Source: an uncultured Prevotella sp.
GTDB taxonomy: Bacteria > Bacteroidota > Bacteroidia > Bacteroidales > Bacteroidaceae
Reading direction: 5' to 3'
DNA: 11,490 nucleotides
Assembly: GCA_937906765.1 (NCBI GenBank)
Contig: CALCUV010000162.1
Coordinates: forward strand, 1 to 11,490
This document shows, in pieces, positions 1-8,528 of this stretch. Every line of letters begins with the position of its first letter. Position 1 is the stretch's first letter. A model generated the notes under the pieces. The model was not told the origin of the DNA, searched no databases, and saw nothing but the letters and a program-made list of their open reading frames with translations. The translations under genes were made by a program, and so were the position numbers.

Positions 1-3000
1 CATCATCATGTTTGAGGTCATTCTGCTCGGGCTGATGGGGGCGAATAACTCATCCCGCGAGGTTGCAGGTGAACGCCTGATTATGGAGAAAGAGAAGTTT
101 GCGGGGTCGTAAGGCATGGGTGTGCTCTTCGTAGCGATGTTGAAACGGAGACCTGAGATGGAGAAGTTCGTAGTTTCAACTACCCGCTCAGCAATATTGC
201 GGATGGAGTCGCGCTCGGCGGGTGTTGCTCCGTCAAGTGCATCATCCATGGTCATGTCGGTGTCAAGCGGATTGTACTTGGGCGAAGTCACCTGCTTGCT
301 GTAACTATAATAAAGCGGTGCGGTGAGTTTTGCTTTCTCAGGAAGGAGGCGCCCTAACTGAACGTTGGTTGTTACGCTGTATTCCTTAAAGTCATCGTCA
401 CGGCGCTGTGCTACGGTTTCTTCCAACCCACCAAAACCAACGGTTTCGATGTGTCCCATGGCATTGACTGTAGCAACGTCGGAGAGTTGGAGGTTTACCG
501 TTCCGCGTGCAGCCCAACCGCCTTCGTTGCTGTATTGTTGGAGGCGGAGTTCGTTAGCCCACACTTCTACGCTCTTCACACTGCGCGAATTGTTGCGCAC
601 ACCAATCATCACGGTGCGCACTTCGCCGAGTGAGGGATTACCCATAACGCTCACCTTATTGTTAGGATTGTTGGCATCGTATTCCGAATAGAGTTCCGAA
701 TAACTTGCCAATCCCGTAGCACGATTGCGGTTGCGATTGCGCTTTGCATTGGTGAGCACACTAAGGTCTATGTCAAGCATATTGGCTGCAGGCCAAACGG
801 CTTCGCGACCTTGAGTTGACGATGAATAGACACCAGCGGGGGTAACGGTAAGGGGAATTTCGTATTCGTAGAAGTTGTTCTTGTAGTCCGAACCGAGACG
901 TACGAAAAGACTGACGTCACCATTTTGCAATGCTTCATCACCAATCAACGCATTGGCGTGAGTGAACATCTGAAGGTGGCGGTAACGACGGAGGTCGAGT
1001 GTCGTATTTTTATATACGGCACGAGCATCGCCTGTGGCAAGATTCTCAACGGTCATGGCCAACGACTGTTCGTTGTTCTGAAGGAGTTGTTCCTGACCGG
1101 GGTCAATGACGCGGGAGATGCCAGGAGGAAGAACGTAATTGACGGGTGTCTTCTCGTTGTTTTCTTCAAAGTTAACGGCAGAAACGGCAAGTGTGCCACT
1201 AGCGTCGGGAGACTTTCCGGCATAGAGCGCTTGTTCATACACACGCCAATCCCCACGAACGAGGTTGAGCGTAGCAAAGCGTAGCACGACGGGATTTTCA
1301 AACCCAGTCATGAACATGCGCATGAAGCGGATGCTGGAGAAGTCGGAAATGTTGCCCTGTCGCTTTTCGTATTCAGAAAGGGGGATGCGGAACTGATACC
1401 ATGCCACTTCACGCGTCACTCCGTCACGCATTTTTACGGATGCTACACGTTTGTCAACAATGTAGTTCTGACCTACCTGCATCTGTGAGGGTTCGATGCG
1501 CACACGATATTGGTAGTACTTCTCGTATTCGTTGAGGGTGTAGTCTTGGTTAATGTCTTCAACGTCGGGTGTGGTCTTATATGTAGTGCTGTAAGATTCG
1601 GGCGACTGGTCGGTAGCCACAGAGTTGCCGTTAGGGTTGTTAATCCACTTGTAACGGTCCTTAATGCTCATCTGCACAGCGTCAAAATCCGAACCACGGA
1701 AGTAATGGTACTTGTCGCCAGAAGGAGAACTCAAAATAGAATCATAAACTTCGGGGCGCACACGACTCTGAATCTGTTGGAGATAATCGCGATAAACTCC
1801 CCATTCACGCTCTTCTTCCGAGGTGAGACCGTTGTAACCCACGTCTTGAAGGTGGCGCGTATTTCCCGAAGCGTTGAAGGCATAGGTAACACTATTTGCC
1901 GTAGGCACACGTCCCCAAGTTGTTTCTAAGTAACTTGCAGAACCATCCGTAGGCATACTACTTTCAGTGAATTTCTTGCCGTCGTGGAGCACGTCTTCAG
2001 ATACTTCACCGAGGTTGAAATAAAGGTCGCCCGAGCAGTCCACGCCGTTTTCACGAGACTTGATGAAGGGGTCCATCATCCAGAATTCGATGTACTCGAT
2101 GTTGGCTGCTTCAAAGTCAGAGTTATCGATACGACGCATCATGCCTCCCCAACGTGTGCGGGGGGCAGAGAGGTGACCGTCGCGGTCAAGGTTGGGGTCG
2201 AGGTTGTAAGGTCCGCGCTCATTGGGGTAGAATGCCAAGTTGAGCACGTTAAGTGTTGCCGACTCCTTATAATTTATAGACTTGTTGGGGAAAAGTTCTG
2301 ATTGATAAATCTCACGCACGTCGGGGTCGGAGAGTTGCACGAGGTCGCCCTTGATATGTCCTGGAGTGAGTGAGGAAGAACGGCGCGTGAAGAGTGGGTC
2401 AACGTAATACCACGCAAGGCGTGCACGATTGTAACCCGAACGCACATCGTCAAGATATTGACTTTCGGGGAAAAGTGAGGGTACGCTGGAGAGCATCCAT
2501 TCCGAAGGAGTGGACACGTCTATTTCACCCTTGGTGTCTTCAAAATCATCAATATAAGACGCATTGCCTTGGGCGTCAGAATTTGCGCCAGCAATGAGTT
2601 GGGCATACTCTCCCGTGATGTTGATGGAAGAAGGTGCAGAACAACTTAAGAGGGGCAAGCGGTCGAGCATGTCGGTGAGCCACTGACTTTCTTTTTTCCA
2701 TGCAAAGTTGACGCCCCAAAGGGTGTTGTTCAAGGGTTCGCTCCCCATGGGAACCTTAGTTGTCAAGGGTTTTTCGCCTAAGTGGAGGAACGTACCGCCA
2801 AATTGGAAGTCGCGAGAGAAGTCGTATTGGAAATTCACCCCAAACATCGTCTTGCGTTGCATGCCATAGTGGGTGTTACTTTCGAGCGACACATTAATAT
2901 TTGTGCCTGCATCCAGCAAACTTTGGTTGATGATGGTAACAACTCCGCCACTATAATCCACGGTATAGTCCACACCTTCTGTGAGTGTCATACCGTTGGC

Positions 3001-4992
3001 AGTAACAACCACAGAACCTTCGGGCACATTGTAAGCGCCGAGCGAGATTTCGCCCGACTTCGTAGCGCTGTACTTACCCGCAAGGATGAATTTATCCTTC
3101 TCAGCAATTTGTTTGGCAACGGTTTTAGTAGAGTCGTAGAGTTCTTGGAACACATAGCGGTCAGCAATTGCATCGTCGCCAATAACTTGACGTAAGTAAC
3201 TGCCGAAGGGTTCTACGACGGGGAAGAAAATGCGCCCTGAAGAAGCTTCAATGGTGTAACCCTCAACGAAGTCAAAGTAGGCATTGGGGTTCTTGCGGTT
3301 GTTGTTGTCTAAGCGGTCAAGACCGAGGAGTTGTAACAAACGCTTGTCCTTCAAAGTGAGGTAAACACCCGTAGTGTCGCTCAAATACTTCACGTCAAGG
3401 CGGAACTTTTCCTTCTTTACCGAGGTGGCACCAAGCGAATAGACGTTCTTCATCATCAAGTCCCAGTTGAGCATCTGTGGCGTGTTGGCCGTGTTCTTAA
3501 GGGTTTTGACGAAGAGCGCTTTATTGGTTTCGCGGATGTCGGTAGCAAATTCTCCGACCTGGTAAATCTGTCCGTTGTAGGTGTATTCAAAAGCAACGGC
3601 CAACACTTGGTCGGGTTGGAGCGCGGTGCGCAATGAAATGTAACCAAGGGCTTCGTTGACGCGATATTCAGAAGAGGAAAGCAATTTGGCGTTCTCCAAC
3701 TTTTCGTAGTCTTCACCGCCTACCAATCCCGCAGCATCAAGCAAGGGAGTGGTGAGCGTAACGTCACGAGCGCCGAGAGCATCAGTGGTCAACCACGAGT
3801 AAAGAGTGTTTGATGTATTTGTGGGGTTTGTAGAACCACTACGTGTCCACAACTGTGGGTTGTAAACATCGGCTTCTGCCATATCGGTGAAGGCAACGAT
3901 GTCTCGTGTGTTGGTGGTTGCCGCAGATTTGTTCGTAACCCACACTTCAATGCGATTAATATTCACACCGCTCATGATGTTTGGCAAGTTGCGCATGTTG
4001 TCATCATAACGATTGCGGAAGTAGTGGGCAAGGAAGAAGTGGCGATTCTCGTCGTAGTTGTTGACGTCGATTTCAAAGTCGGTGAGTTGTGTGCCTCCCT
4101 GTGAATTCACGGAAGTTGTTGAAGACTTCTTTTGCGAAATCACCGTCTGGAGTTTCAACTTACCAAATTGCAAGTCGGCACGCACCCCGAAGAGGGAGGT
4201 GGCGCCGCGGATGAGTGAGGAATTGGTGGGGAGACTTACGTTACCCGCTTCGATGAGTTTGATAATTTCGTCCTCCTTACCCTCGTAGCGCAACTTCAGA
4301 TTCTGAGTGTCAAAGGTGAATGTCGCATCGGAGTTGTAGTTGAAGTCCATGTTCACCTTGTCGCCCACCTTACCATTGAGGTTAAGGTTGATTTTCTCGT
4401 TGAAGTCAAAAGCAAACACCTTGCGATTCTCTTCCGAAAGCGAGGGATTATCAACGTTGCGCATATTGGCGCCAATCTTCAGTTCTGCCGAACCTTGCGT
4501 CTTGATGCGCACACCACCAGGACCAAATATTTTCTCCAACGGACCGAGGTTAAACTGCATGTCGGTGAAGTCAAACTTCTCGCGTCCTTTTTCTTCGTAG
4601 AGTTTTTTGTTTTTGTCCTTATAAAATTTGCTTAAAATACGGGCAGATTGCCAGCGTGCATATTCTTCGCCCGACATGAAGAAGGGCGCTTCCAACCATT
4701 CTTCTCCTAATTTTGTGCCATAACGATAAGTGCCCGAGGCTTCGTCGTAATGCACTTCGGTCTTAAGATTCTCAGGCGTCTTGAGGTCGGCTGCGTGCGT
4801 TTCGTCTTCCATGTTTTGCACGGAAGTCTTGCTTACGGAATAGCGTGACTTGGGAATGGTGTCTTCTTCTTCCTTAACAACTCTCGACTTCTCTGTCTGC
4901 ACACCACGCACAAAAGGCCCTGCCGCAACCGACAGAGTTATGATGCAACCTAAGGCAAGGCATAGGTGCTTTATGTGGGGAGAAATGTGCAT
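1..4992 (-). CDS. sprA: SprA/Sov, T9SS outer-membrane translocon (5' part; 3' end outside window)
   Basis: The minus strand is open without a stop from the ATG at 4992-4990 to the window edge (1664 codons). SprA (Sov in Porphyromonas gingivalis) is the giant beta-barrel through which the type IX secretion system exports cargo across the outer membrane. Family members are usually about 2300-2500 residues, so roughly a third is missing here. The start reads [16 protein letters not shown] with a hydrophobic run to about residue 25, a plausible signal peptide. Family-typical stretches include [20 protein letters not shown] (about residues 253-272), [20 protein letters not shown] (about 647-666), [13 protein letters not shown] (about 815) and GQLYFNLG-like and WGVYRDYL segments further on. 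The frame was checked at several points and is intact. No TAnnTTTG box is visible between ruvA and sprA, so co-transcription with ruvA is inferred. The region before the ATG is built of heptamer repeats and has no Shine-Dalgarno sequence. Confidence 0.95.
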   Translation of the reverse strand, partial: MHISPHIKHLCLALGCIITLSVAAGPFVRGVQTEKSRVVKEEEDTIPKSRYSVSKTSVQNMEDETHAADLKTPENLKTEVHYDEASGTYRYGTKLGEEWLEAPFFMSGEEYARWQSARILSKFYKDKNKKLYEEKGREKFDFTDMQFNLGPLEKIFGPGGVRIKTQGSAELKIGANMRNVDNPSLSEENRKVFAFDFNEKINLNLNGKVGDKVNMDFNYNSDATFTFDTQNLKLRYEGKEDEIIKLIEAGNVSLPTNSSLIRGATSLFGVRADLQFGKLKLQTVISQKKSSTTSVNSQGGTQLTDFEIDVNNYDENRHFFLAHYFRNRYDDNMRNLPNIMSGVNINRIEVWVTNKSAATTNTRDIVAFTDMAEADVYNPQLWTRSGSTNPTNTSNTLYSWLTTDALGARDVTLTTPLLDAAGLVGGEDYEKLENAKLLSSSEYRVNEALGYISLRTALQPDQVLAVAFEYTYNGQIYQVGEFATDIRETNKALFVKTLKNTANTPQMLNWDLMMKNVYSLGATSVKKEKFRLDVKYLSDTTGVYLTLKDKRLLQLLGLDRLDNNNRKNPNAYFDFVEGYTIEASSGRIFFPVVEPFGSYLRQVIGDDAIADRYVFQELYDSTKTVAKQIAEKDKFILAGKYSATKSGEISLGAYNVPEGSVVVTANGMTLTEGVDYTVDYSGGVVTIINQSLLDAGTNINVSLESNTHYGMQRKTMFGVNFQYDFSRDFQFGGTFLHLGEKPLTTKVPMGSEPLNNTLWGVNFAWKKESQWLTDMLDRLPLLSCSAPSSINITGEYAQLIAGANSDAQGNASYIDDFEDTKGEIDVSTPSEWMLSSVPSLFPESQYLDDVRSGYNRARLAWYYVDPLFTRRSSSLTPGHIKGDLVQLSDPDVREIYQSELFPNKSINYKESATLNVLNLAFYPNERGPYNLDPNLDRDGHLSAPRTRWGGMMRRIDNSDFEAANIEYIEFWMMDPFIKSRENGVDCSGDLYFNLGEVSEDVLHDGKKFTESSMPTDGSASYLETTWGRVPTANSVTYAFNASGNTRHLQDVGYNGLTSEEEREWGVYRDYLQQIQSRVRPEVYDSILSSPSGDKYHYFRGSDFDAVQMSIKDRYKWINNPNGNSVATDQSPESYSTTYKTTPDVEDINQDYTLNEYEKYYQYRVRIEPSQMQVGQNYIVDKRVASVKMRDGVTREVAWYQFRIPLSEYEKRQGNISDFSSIRFMRMFMTGFENPVVLRFATLNLVRGDWRVYEQALYAGKSPDASGTLAVSAVNFEENNEKTPVNYVLPPGISRVIDPGQEQLLQNNEQSLAMTVENLATGDARAVYKNTTLDLRRYRHLQMFTHANALIGDEALQNGDVSLFVRLGSDYKNNFYEYEIPLTVTPAGVYSSSTQGREAVWPAANMLDIDLSVLTNAKRNRNRNRATGLASYSELYSEYDANNPNNKVSVMGNPSLGEVRTVMIGVRNNSRSVKSVEVWANELRLQQYSNEGGWAARGTVNLQLSDVATVNAMGHIETVGFGGLEETVAQRRDDDFKEYSVTTNVQLGRLLPEKAKLTAPLYYSYSKQVTSPKYNPLDTDMTMDDALDGATPAERDSIRNIAERVVETTNFSISGLRFNIATKSTPMPYDPANFSFSIIRRSPATSRDELFAPISPSRMTSNMMM

Positions 4993-4995
4993 TCT

Positions 4996-5052
4996 TGGAA
5001 ATGAGAAAGGAGATATATTTAGAGTACAGAGTGCAGAGTACAGAGTACAACT
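4996..5052. repeat. Heptamer repeat array in the sprA leader
   Basis: On the plus strand 5021-5048 reads AGAGTAC, AGAGTGC, AGAGTAC, AGAGTAC: four 7-nt units in register, followed by AACT. Next to it, 4996-5016 reads TGGAAAT, GAGAAAG, GAGATAT, a second heptamer phrase that ends 3 nt before the sprA start codon. The AGAGTAC units are the reverse complement of the units at 5163-5218, so the two arrays form the arms of a large inverted repeat. This stretch would be the sprA ribosome-binding region, and it holds no GGAGG-like site on the minus strand. Confidence 0.8.
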
Positions 5053-5190
5053 GCCGTCCAGATGGTTCTCTTTTCCTGTTATTGGGGTATGGACAGCCTT
5101 TGCGGTGAGGAGGAATGAGTAGGAGTCGTTAGTAGGAAGTAGTATCCAACCGAATGATAGTTGTACTCTGCACTTTATATTCTATCTATT
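5021..5190. repeat. Imperfect 32-bp inverted repeat between ruvA and sprA
   Basis: The left arm 5021-5052 can pair with 5159-5190. The innermost 11 bp are perfect (AGAGTACAACT against AGTTGTACTCT); further out, pairing continues with a few mismatches and G-T wobbles. The 106-nt loop contains a short GTCCA (5056-5060) / TGGAC (5090-5094) inverted repeat and a degenerate AGTAGGA phrase (5118-5124, 5131-5137, then AGTAGTA). In a ruvA-sprA transcript this would be a long hairpin between the two genes. Confidence 0.65.
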
Positions 5191-5218
5191 GTACTCTGTA
5201 CTCTGTCAGTTATACTCT
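5163..5218. repeat. Heptamer array (GTACTCT) abutting the ruvA stop codon
   Basis: Eight consecutive 7-nt units fill this stretch in strict register: GTACTCT, GCACTTT, ATATTCT, ATCTATT, GTACTCT, GTACTCT, GTCAGTT, ATACTCT. Three are exact copies of GTACTCT and one differs at one position; the others are more degenerate but keep the spacing. The array ends 1 bp before the ruvA stop codon (5222-5220), so in the ruvA mRNA it begins almost directly after the stop. Confidence 0.8.
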
Positions 5219-5219
5219 A

Positions 5220-5819
5220 TTAAAGCATTTTCAGCGCCTGCTTGATAATCTGCTCTACGCTGAGCGAGGGAGTTTCCTTAACGAGTTGGAGCACTACCTT
5301 TTGCGTAGGTGCAGGAGAGAAACCGAGCATGGTGAGAGCCGCAACGGCTTCTTTCACTACTTCGTTGTCGATAGACTGTTGAGCGTTTACCGTTGTCTGT
5401 TGTCCTCCCGCGGTCATGTCGATTGAAATCTTATCCTTCAACTCAACAATAATGCGTTGTGCGGCTTTCGGCCCAATGCCTTTCACACTCTTCAGCATGT
5501 TTGCTTGCTCATTGCTGATGATGTTGGCAAGTTCTGCGGGAGAGTAGGCAGAAAGGATGGTGCGTGCGGTTTGTCCGCCCACCCCAGAGATAGAGATGAG
5601 GAGTTCGAAGATTTCGCGTTCGCGCTTTGTGGCAAATCCGAACAGTTGGTAGGCATCTTCGCGGATTGACTCGTAGGCATAGAGTCGTGCTTCATTCTTG
5701 CCTTGAAGTGCGCTATAGGTGTTGAGTGAAATGGCTAACTTATATCCCACACCATTCGCCTCCAAAACCGCTTCGGTTGGAGTCAGTTCATCAATTATTC
5801 CGCGGATGTATTCAATCAT
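5220..5819 (-). CDS. ruvA: RuvA, Holliday junction branch-migration subunit
   Basis: RuvA binds four-way DNA junctions as a tetramer and loads the RuvB motor during recombination and repair. The 199-residue length is normal. The N-terminal OB-fold domain covers about residues 1-63 ([12 protein letters not shown], then YQLFGF). Two helix-hairpin-helix motifs follow: [17 protein letters not shown] (about 73-89) and [20 protein letters not shown] (about 109-128). After a polar linker (about 133-150) comes domain III, the RuvB contact, ending [12 protein letters not shown]. The ATG at 5819 is the family start. Its upstream sequence is a 16-bp tandem repeat with no Shine-Dalgarno motif, as is common in Bacteroidetes. 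The sprA gene follows on the same strand after 227 bp, a known Bacteroidetes neighbourhood. A candidate promoter lies about 250 bp upstream, leaving a long structured leader. Confidence 0.97.
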   Translation of the reverse strand: MIEYIRGIIDELTPTEAVLEANGVGYKLAISLNTYSALQGKNEARLYAYESIREDAYQLFGFATKREREIFELLISISGVGGQTARTILSAYSPAELANIISNEQANMLKSVKGIGPKAAQRIIVELKDKISIDMTAGGQQTTVNAQQSIDNEVVKEAVAALTMLGFSPAPTQKVVLQLVKETPSLSVEQIIKQALKML

Positions 5820-5823
5820 TTCT

Positions 5824-5854
5824 TTTAGGTTATGAGGTCTTTAGGTTATGAGGT
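5824..5854. repeat. Tandem 15-bp repeat directly upstream of ruvA
   Basis: TTTAGGTTATGAGGT occurs at 5824-5838 and again, identically, at 5840-5854 (period 16). On the ruvA strand this reads as ACCTCAT plus AACCTAA units, so each copy contains two 7-nt phrases plus a 2-nt spacer. The inner copy ends 4 nt before the ruvA ATG. A short AGGTT/AACCT inverted repeat follows at 5852-5866. Confidence 0.8.
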
Positions 5855-5880
5855 TTTGAGAACCTTCCGGATGGTGCTCT

Positions 5881-5923
5881 CCCCCTGTTTATAGAGGGCG
5901 GGGACCGCATAGCGGTGAGGGGG
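5881..5923. repeat. Compound GC-rich hairpin in the ruvA leader
   Basis: An outer stem can form between CCCCCT (5881-5886) and AGGGGG (5918-5923), enclosing an inner hairpin ACCGC (5904-5908), loop ATA, GCGGT (5912-5916). AGGG at 5895-5898 competes for the same CCCT, so two exclusive folds are possible. It lies between the presumed ruvA promoter and the gene. It could be a regulatory leader structure or a copy of a dispersed palindromic element; the sequence alone does not decide. Confidence 0.5.
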
Positions 5924-6067
5924 TGCAGATTGCAAGCGAGAAGAATTTATTATAAATCTTCCATCCTTTTATCTTTCGGGGTGGGAGGAGTGTTGTTTTT
6001 CTTCCTCTTTGCCAAAGAGATAGTAATCTGTCCGTTGTTAGTCGTACGCTATTCCTAATCTAAACGG

Positions 6068-6096
6068 CAAATTTACACATTTATTATAAAAGCAAA
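6068..6096 (-). promoter_or_regulatory. Candidate ruvA(-sprA) promoter
   Basis: On the minus strand 6075-6068 reads TAAATTTG, a match to the Bacteroidetes -7 box TAnnTTTG. TTTG at 6096-6093 could serve as -33, but the 17-bp gap is shorter than the usual 19-21. It is the only TAnnTTTG found on this strand upstream of ruvA. It would give a leader of about 240 nt. Confidence 0.35.
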
Positions 6097-6166
6097 GCGT
6101 TGTCTTTAGGTTTTATTCGCTGAATCCTTCCTTTGTGTGATGTTGCGATGTTTTTAACACACAATG

Positions 6167-6198
6167 TTTGTTGGGGCAAAAAGGAATGCGTAACTTTG
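6167..6198 (+). promoter_or_regulatory. Bacteroidetes-type promoter for the SIMPL gene
   Basis: TTTG at 6167-6170 is followed after exactly 20 bp by TAACTTTG at 6191-6198. This is a full match to the -33 TTTG / -7 TAnnTTTG pattern. Transcription should start near 6204, giving a leader of about 30 nt to the ATG at 6233. Confidence 0.75.
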
Positions 6199-6232
6199 TG
6201 ATTAGGAATAGAAATGAAAAGATTTTTCCGCG

Positions 6233-6934
6233 ATGAAAACATTTAGAATTGAGGCACTTATTATTGCCGTTGCCCTCGTAATTACAGGCGTGTTTGTTAG
6301 CAAAGGTCTGAATAAAATTGGTACAGAAGACCGCATTGTGCAAGTTCGCGGTTTGTCGGAGCGCGAAGTGGCGGCTGACCATGTGATTTGGCCAGTTGTG
6401 TATAAAACAACGGGGAATAATCTCTCCACAATTTATGCCGATGTCAAGCGTGCTAATGAAGGAATCGCCGCTTTCTTGATGAAGCATGGCATTAAGAAAG
6501 AAGAGATTAGCGAATCCAATCTTCAGATTGTGGACAAGCATGCTGAGCGTTATGTATCTACTTATGATGGCGACCGTTATATGGTGACTTCGGTGATAAC
6601 CGTAGCGACAAATCAGGTTGACTTGGTGCGTCAGTTGTTAACTCAAGTTGGTGAGTTGCTAAAGGAGGGTATCGCCATTTCTGCGGGAGATTATGGCACG
6701 AGTATTCAGTATGAGTTTACGAGTCTCAATAAGATTAAGCCCGCAATGATTGAAGAGGCCACGCGCAACGCTCGTGAGGCTGCCGAAAAGTTTGCCGCCG
6801 ATTCGGAGAGCAAACTGGGCAAAATCCAAACGGCGCATCAGGGCGTCTTCTCCATTAATGACCGCGATATGTACACACCGCATATTAAGAATGTGCGCGT
6901 TGTGACCTCGGTGAATTATTATTTGGAGGAATAG
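6233..6934 (+). CDS. Membrane-anchored SIMPL (DUF541) domain protein
   Basis: This 233-residue protein starts with a short basic stretch and a hydrophobic segment (residues about 8-24, ALIIAVALVITGVFVSKG), a signal anchor or uncleaved signal peptide. The SIMPL/DUF541 domain follows: VQVRGLSEREVAADHVIWPV (about 36-55) is the typical opening strand, and the domain runs to the C-terminus, which ends VVTSVNYYLEE. The fold is usually periplasmic or surface-exposed, and the biochemical role is not known for most members. Gut and oral Bacteroidetes commonly have a single-domain version of this size. It is expressed from its own promoter and is separated from hisS by a heptamer inverted-repeat element that begins at its stop codon (TAG, 6932-6934). 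No enzymatic function is claimed. Confidence 0.88.
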   Translation: MKTFRIEALIIAVALVITGVFVSKGLNKIGTEDRIVQVRGLSEREVAADHVIWPVVYKTTGNNLSTIYADVKRANEGIAAFLMKHGIKKEEISESNLQIVDKHAERYVSTYDGDRYMVTSVITVATNQVDLVRQLLTQVGELLKEGIAISAGDYGTSIQYEFTSLNKIKPAMIEEATRNAREAAEKFAADSESKLGKIQTAHQGVFSINDRDMYTPHIKNVRVVTSVNYYLEE

Positions 6935-7035
6935 AAATTGAAAATGAGAAAACAGAAATGAGAAAGGAGAAAGACTATGCGGGGCTTTATCGCCCAGCAA
7001 CTTTCTCCTTTCTCCTTTTTCCTTTCTCCTTTTCA
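6932..7035. repeat. Heptamer inverted-repeat element between SIMPL gene and hisS
   Basis: Starting exactly at the SIMPL stop codon, 7-nt units run TAGAAAT, TGAAAAT, GAGAAAA, CAGAAAT, GAGAAAG, GAGAAAG (6932-6973). After 27 nt the complementary units run CTTTCTC, CTTTCTC, CTTTTTC, CTTTCTC, CTTTTCA (7001-7035). The inner 14 bp (6960-6973 with 7001-7014) are a perfect inverted repeat. The loop holds its own hairpin, TGCGGGGC / GCCCAGCA with one mismatch. The structure could act as a terminator for the SIMPL transcript. Its right end reaches to within 11 bp of the hisS -7 box. Confidence 0.8.
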
Positions 7036-7045
7036 TAAAAATAAC

Positions 7046-7053
7046 TACCTTTG
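7046..7053 (+). promoter_or_regulatory. hisS promoter, -7 box
   Basis: TACCTTTG matches TAnnTTTG and is identical to the boxes before ndk and the MerR gene. No clear -33 TTG is seen at 20 bp; that position falls inside the CTTTCTC heptamers. The leader to the ATG at 7084 would be about 25 nt and is A/T-rich without a Shine-Dalgarno sequence. Confidence 0.6.
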
Positions 7054-7083
7054 CACAGATTAATAAAAATAAGTTCAATATAT

Positions 7084-8451
7084 ATGGCACAGAAACCATC
7101 TATACCTAAAGGTACACGAGACTTTGGCTTCGTTGAAATGGCGAAGCGCAATTATATTTTCAACACGATCCGTGATGTATATGCCCTTTACGGTTTCCGT
7201 CAGATTGAAACCCCTGCGATGGAAAACCTCTCCACGCTTATGGGTAAGTATGGCGAAGAAGGCGATAAATTGCTCTTCAAGATTTTGAATTCGGGCGATT
7301 TTAAGAATGCCGTACCCACGACTGATTACGATGAACGCACTGCTGCGCAACTCGCTTCGCGTTTTTGCGAAAAGGGTTTGCGTTATGACCTCACCGTCCC
7401 CTTTGCGCGTTATGTCGTTCAGCATCGTGAGGAACTCCAAATGCCTTTTAAGCGCTACCAAATCCAACCCGTTTGGCGCGCTGACCGTCCGCAGAAGGGG
7501 CGTTACCGTGAGTTTTACCAGTGTGACGCTGACGTGGTGGGGTCTGACTCGCTCCTCAACGAGGTGGAGTTGATGCAGATTGTCGATGAAGTGTTCAGTC
7601 GCTTCGGAATCCGTGTGTGCATCAAGATTAACAATCGTAAACTCCTCACAGGTATTGCTGAGATTATCGGTGCGGCAGACCGCATTGTGGACATCACGGT
7701 GGCGATTGACAAGTTGGATAAGATTGGTTTGGAGAATGTAAATAAGGAACTTCTTGAGGGAGGTCTTTCTGCGGAACAGGTGGAAAAACTCCAGCCCATC
7801 ATTCTTCTTGAAGGTTCGAACGAAGATAAACTCGACACCATGCGTCAGGTGCTTGCCGCAAGCGAAGTTGGGGTGAAGGGTGTGGAAGAAGTGGCGTTCG
7901 TGCTCGAAGCTTTGAAGCAGAGCGACTTGAAGAATGCTATCGAACTTGACCTTACGCTTGCGCGTGGCTTGAACTATTACACGGGTTGCATTTTTGAAGT
8001 GAAGGCACTCGATGTTCAAATTGGTTCTATTACGGGCGGTGGTCGCTATGACAATCTTACGGGCATCTTCGGCCTTCCCGGTCTTTCGGGTGTGGGCATT
8101 TCCTTTGGTGCAGACCGCATTTACGACGTGCTCAATCAGTTAGAACTTTACCCCGCAGAAACAGCCACTGGTGCGACACTCCTCTTCATCAACTTTGGCG
8201 AAGCAGAAGCAAAATATTGTCTCCGTCTTGCGGCAGCAGCACGCCGTGCGGGCATTCCCACAGAGGTATATCCCGACGCCGTAAAGATGAAGAAGCAAAT
8301 GAGTTACGCCAACCAGCAACAAGTGCCCTTTGTGGCGCTCGTGGGTGAAACTGAAATGGCGGAAGGCACCATTGCGCTTAAAAACATGGTGACTGGCGAA
8401 CAAACAAAGTGCACTATCGAAGAAGCTATTGCCGTAATTACAAACGCATAG
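7084..8451 (+). CDS. hisS: HisS, histidyl-tRNA synthetase
   Basis: This class II synthetase charges tRNA-His using ATP. At 455 residues it has the length usual for Bacteroidetes. It opens IPKGTRDF (7-14). Motif 2 and the tRNA/ATP region read [20 protein letters not shown] (128-147) followed by DADVVG. The histidine-binding signature is [12 protein letters not shown] (294-305), followed by GGGRYDNL (318-325). Motif 3 is [11 protein letters not shown] (336-346), and the C-terminal anticodon-binding domain spans about 365-455. The ATG at 7084 ([11 protein letters not shown]) is chosen over an in-frame TTG at 7051, because that TTG lies inside the -7 promoter box and adds 11 residues the family lacks. 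The gene appears to be transcribed alone; a 19-bp inverted repeat follows 11 bp after the stop. Confidence 0.98.
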   Translation: MAQKPSIPKGTRDFGFVEMAKRNYIFNTIRDVYALYGFRQIETPAMENLSTLMGKYGEEGDKLLFKILNSGDFKNAVPTTDYDERTAAQLASRFCEKGLRYDLTVPFARYVVQHREELQMPFKRYQIQPVWRADRPQKGRYREFYQCDADVVGSDSLLNEVELMQIVDEVFSRFGIRVCIKINNRKLLTGIAEIIGAADRIVDITVAIDKLDKIGLENVNKELLEGGLSAEQVEKLQPIILLEGSNEDKLDTMRQVLAASEVGVKGVEEVAFVLEALKQSDLKNAIELDLTLARGLNYYTGCIFEVKALDVQIGSITGGGRYDNLTGIFGLPGLSGVGISFGADRIYDVLNQLELYPAETATGATLLFINFGEAEAKYCLRLAAAARRAGIPTEVYPDAVKMKKQMSYANQQQVPFVALVGETEMAEGTIALKNMVTGEQTKCTIEEAIAVITNA

Positions 8452-8462
8452 TTCTTATTGTG

Positions 8463-8528
8463 AAAATTATCTCTGACTTAGGAAAAATTAACTCACTTAT
8501 AGTTTTAACTAAGTCAGAGATAATTTTT
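8463..8528 (+). terminator. Perfect 19-bp inverted repeat with T run behind hisS
   Basis: AAAATTATCTCTGACTTAG (8463-8481) and its exact reverse complement (8509-8527) flank a 27-nt loop, which contains a further AACT/AGTT pair. The right arm ends in five Ts (8524-8528). The position just after hisS and the T run suggest an intrinsic terminator. The stem is long for that role, and the A run at the left would allow it to work in both directions. Confidence 0.65.

Larger units (their letters stand above)
5820..6232. other. 413-bp divergent intergenic region (ruvA / SIMPL gene)
   Basis: No convincing gene was found here. From left to right it holds the ruvA-proximal tandem repeat, the compound hairpin, an A/T-rich imperfect palindrome (about 5939-5961), a perfect 7-bp palindrome CTCTTTG-C-CAAAGAG (6005-6019), a minus-strand promoter candidate (6068-6096) and a plus-strand promoter (6167-6198). 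A minus-strand open frame that crosses 6113-6541 overlaps the SIMPL gene, shows no family resemblance and is treated as a shadow. Confidence 0.75.

Noticed and set aside
116..4600. Numerous plus- and minus-strand open frames of 60-140 codons inside the left 4.9 kb
   Set aside because: All overlap the continuous sprA frame on the minus strand, show no family resemblance, and are shadows of it.
5021..5218. CRISPR array
   Set aside because: Units are 7 nt without spacers, the two arms are in opposite orientation, and there are no cas genes.
4993..5219. Insertion sequence or transposon between ruvA and sprA
   Set aside because: The inverted repeats are simple heptamers, the interval is under 230 bp, and no transposase or target-site duplication is visible.
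6113..6541. 142-codon minus-strand open frame upstream of ruvA
   Set aside because: It overlaps the SIMPL gene and both candidate promoters, and its composition looks non-coding.
7051..7083. Extended hisS start at TTG 7051
   Set aside because: The TTG is part of the TACCTTTG promoter box, and the extra 11 residues precede the conserved family start [14 protein letters not shown].
7075..8019. 314-codon open frame on the minus strand
   Set aside because: It lies antisense within hisS, whose motifs are unmistakable, and its translation shows no recognisable domain.
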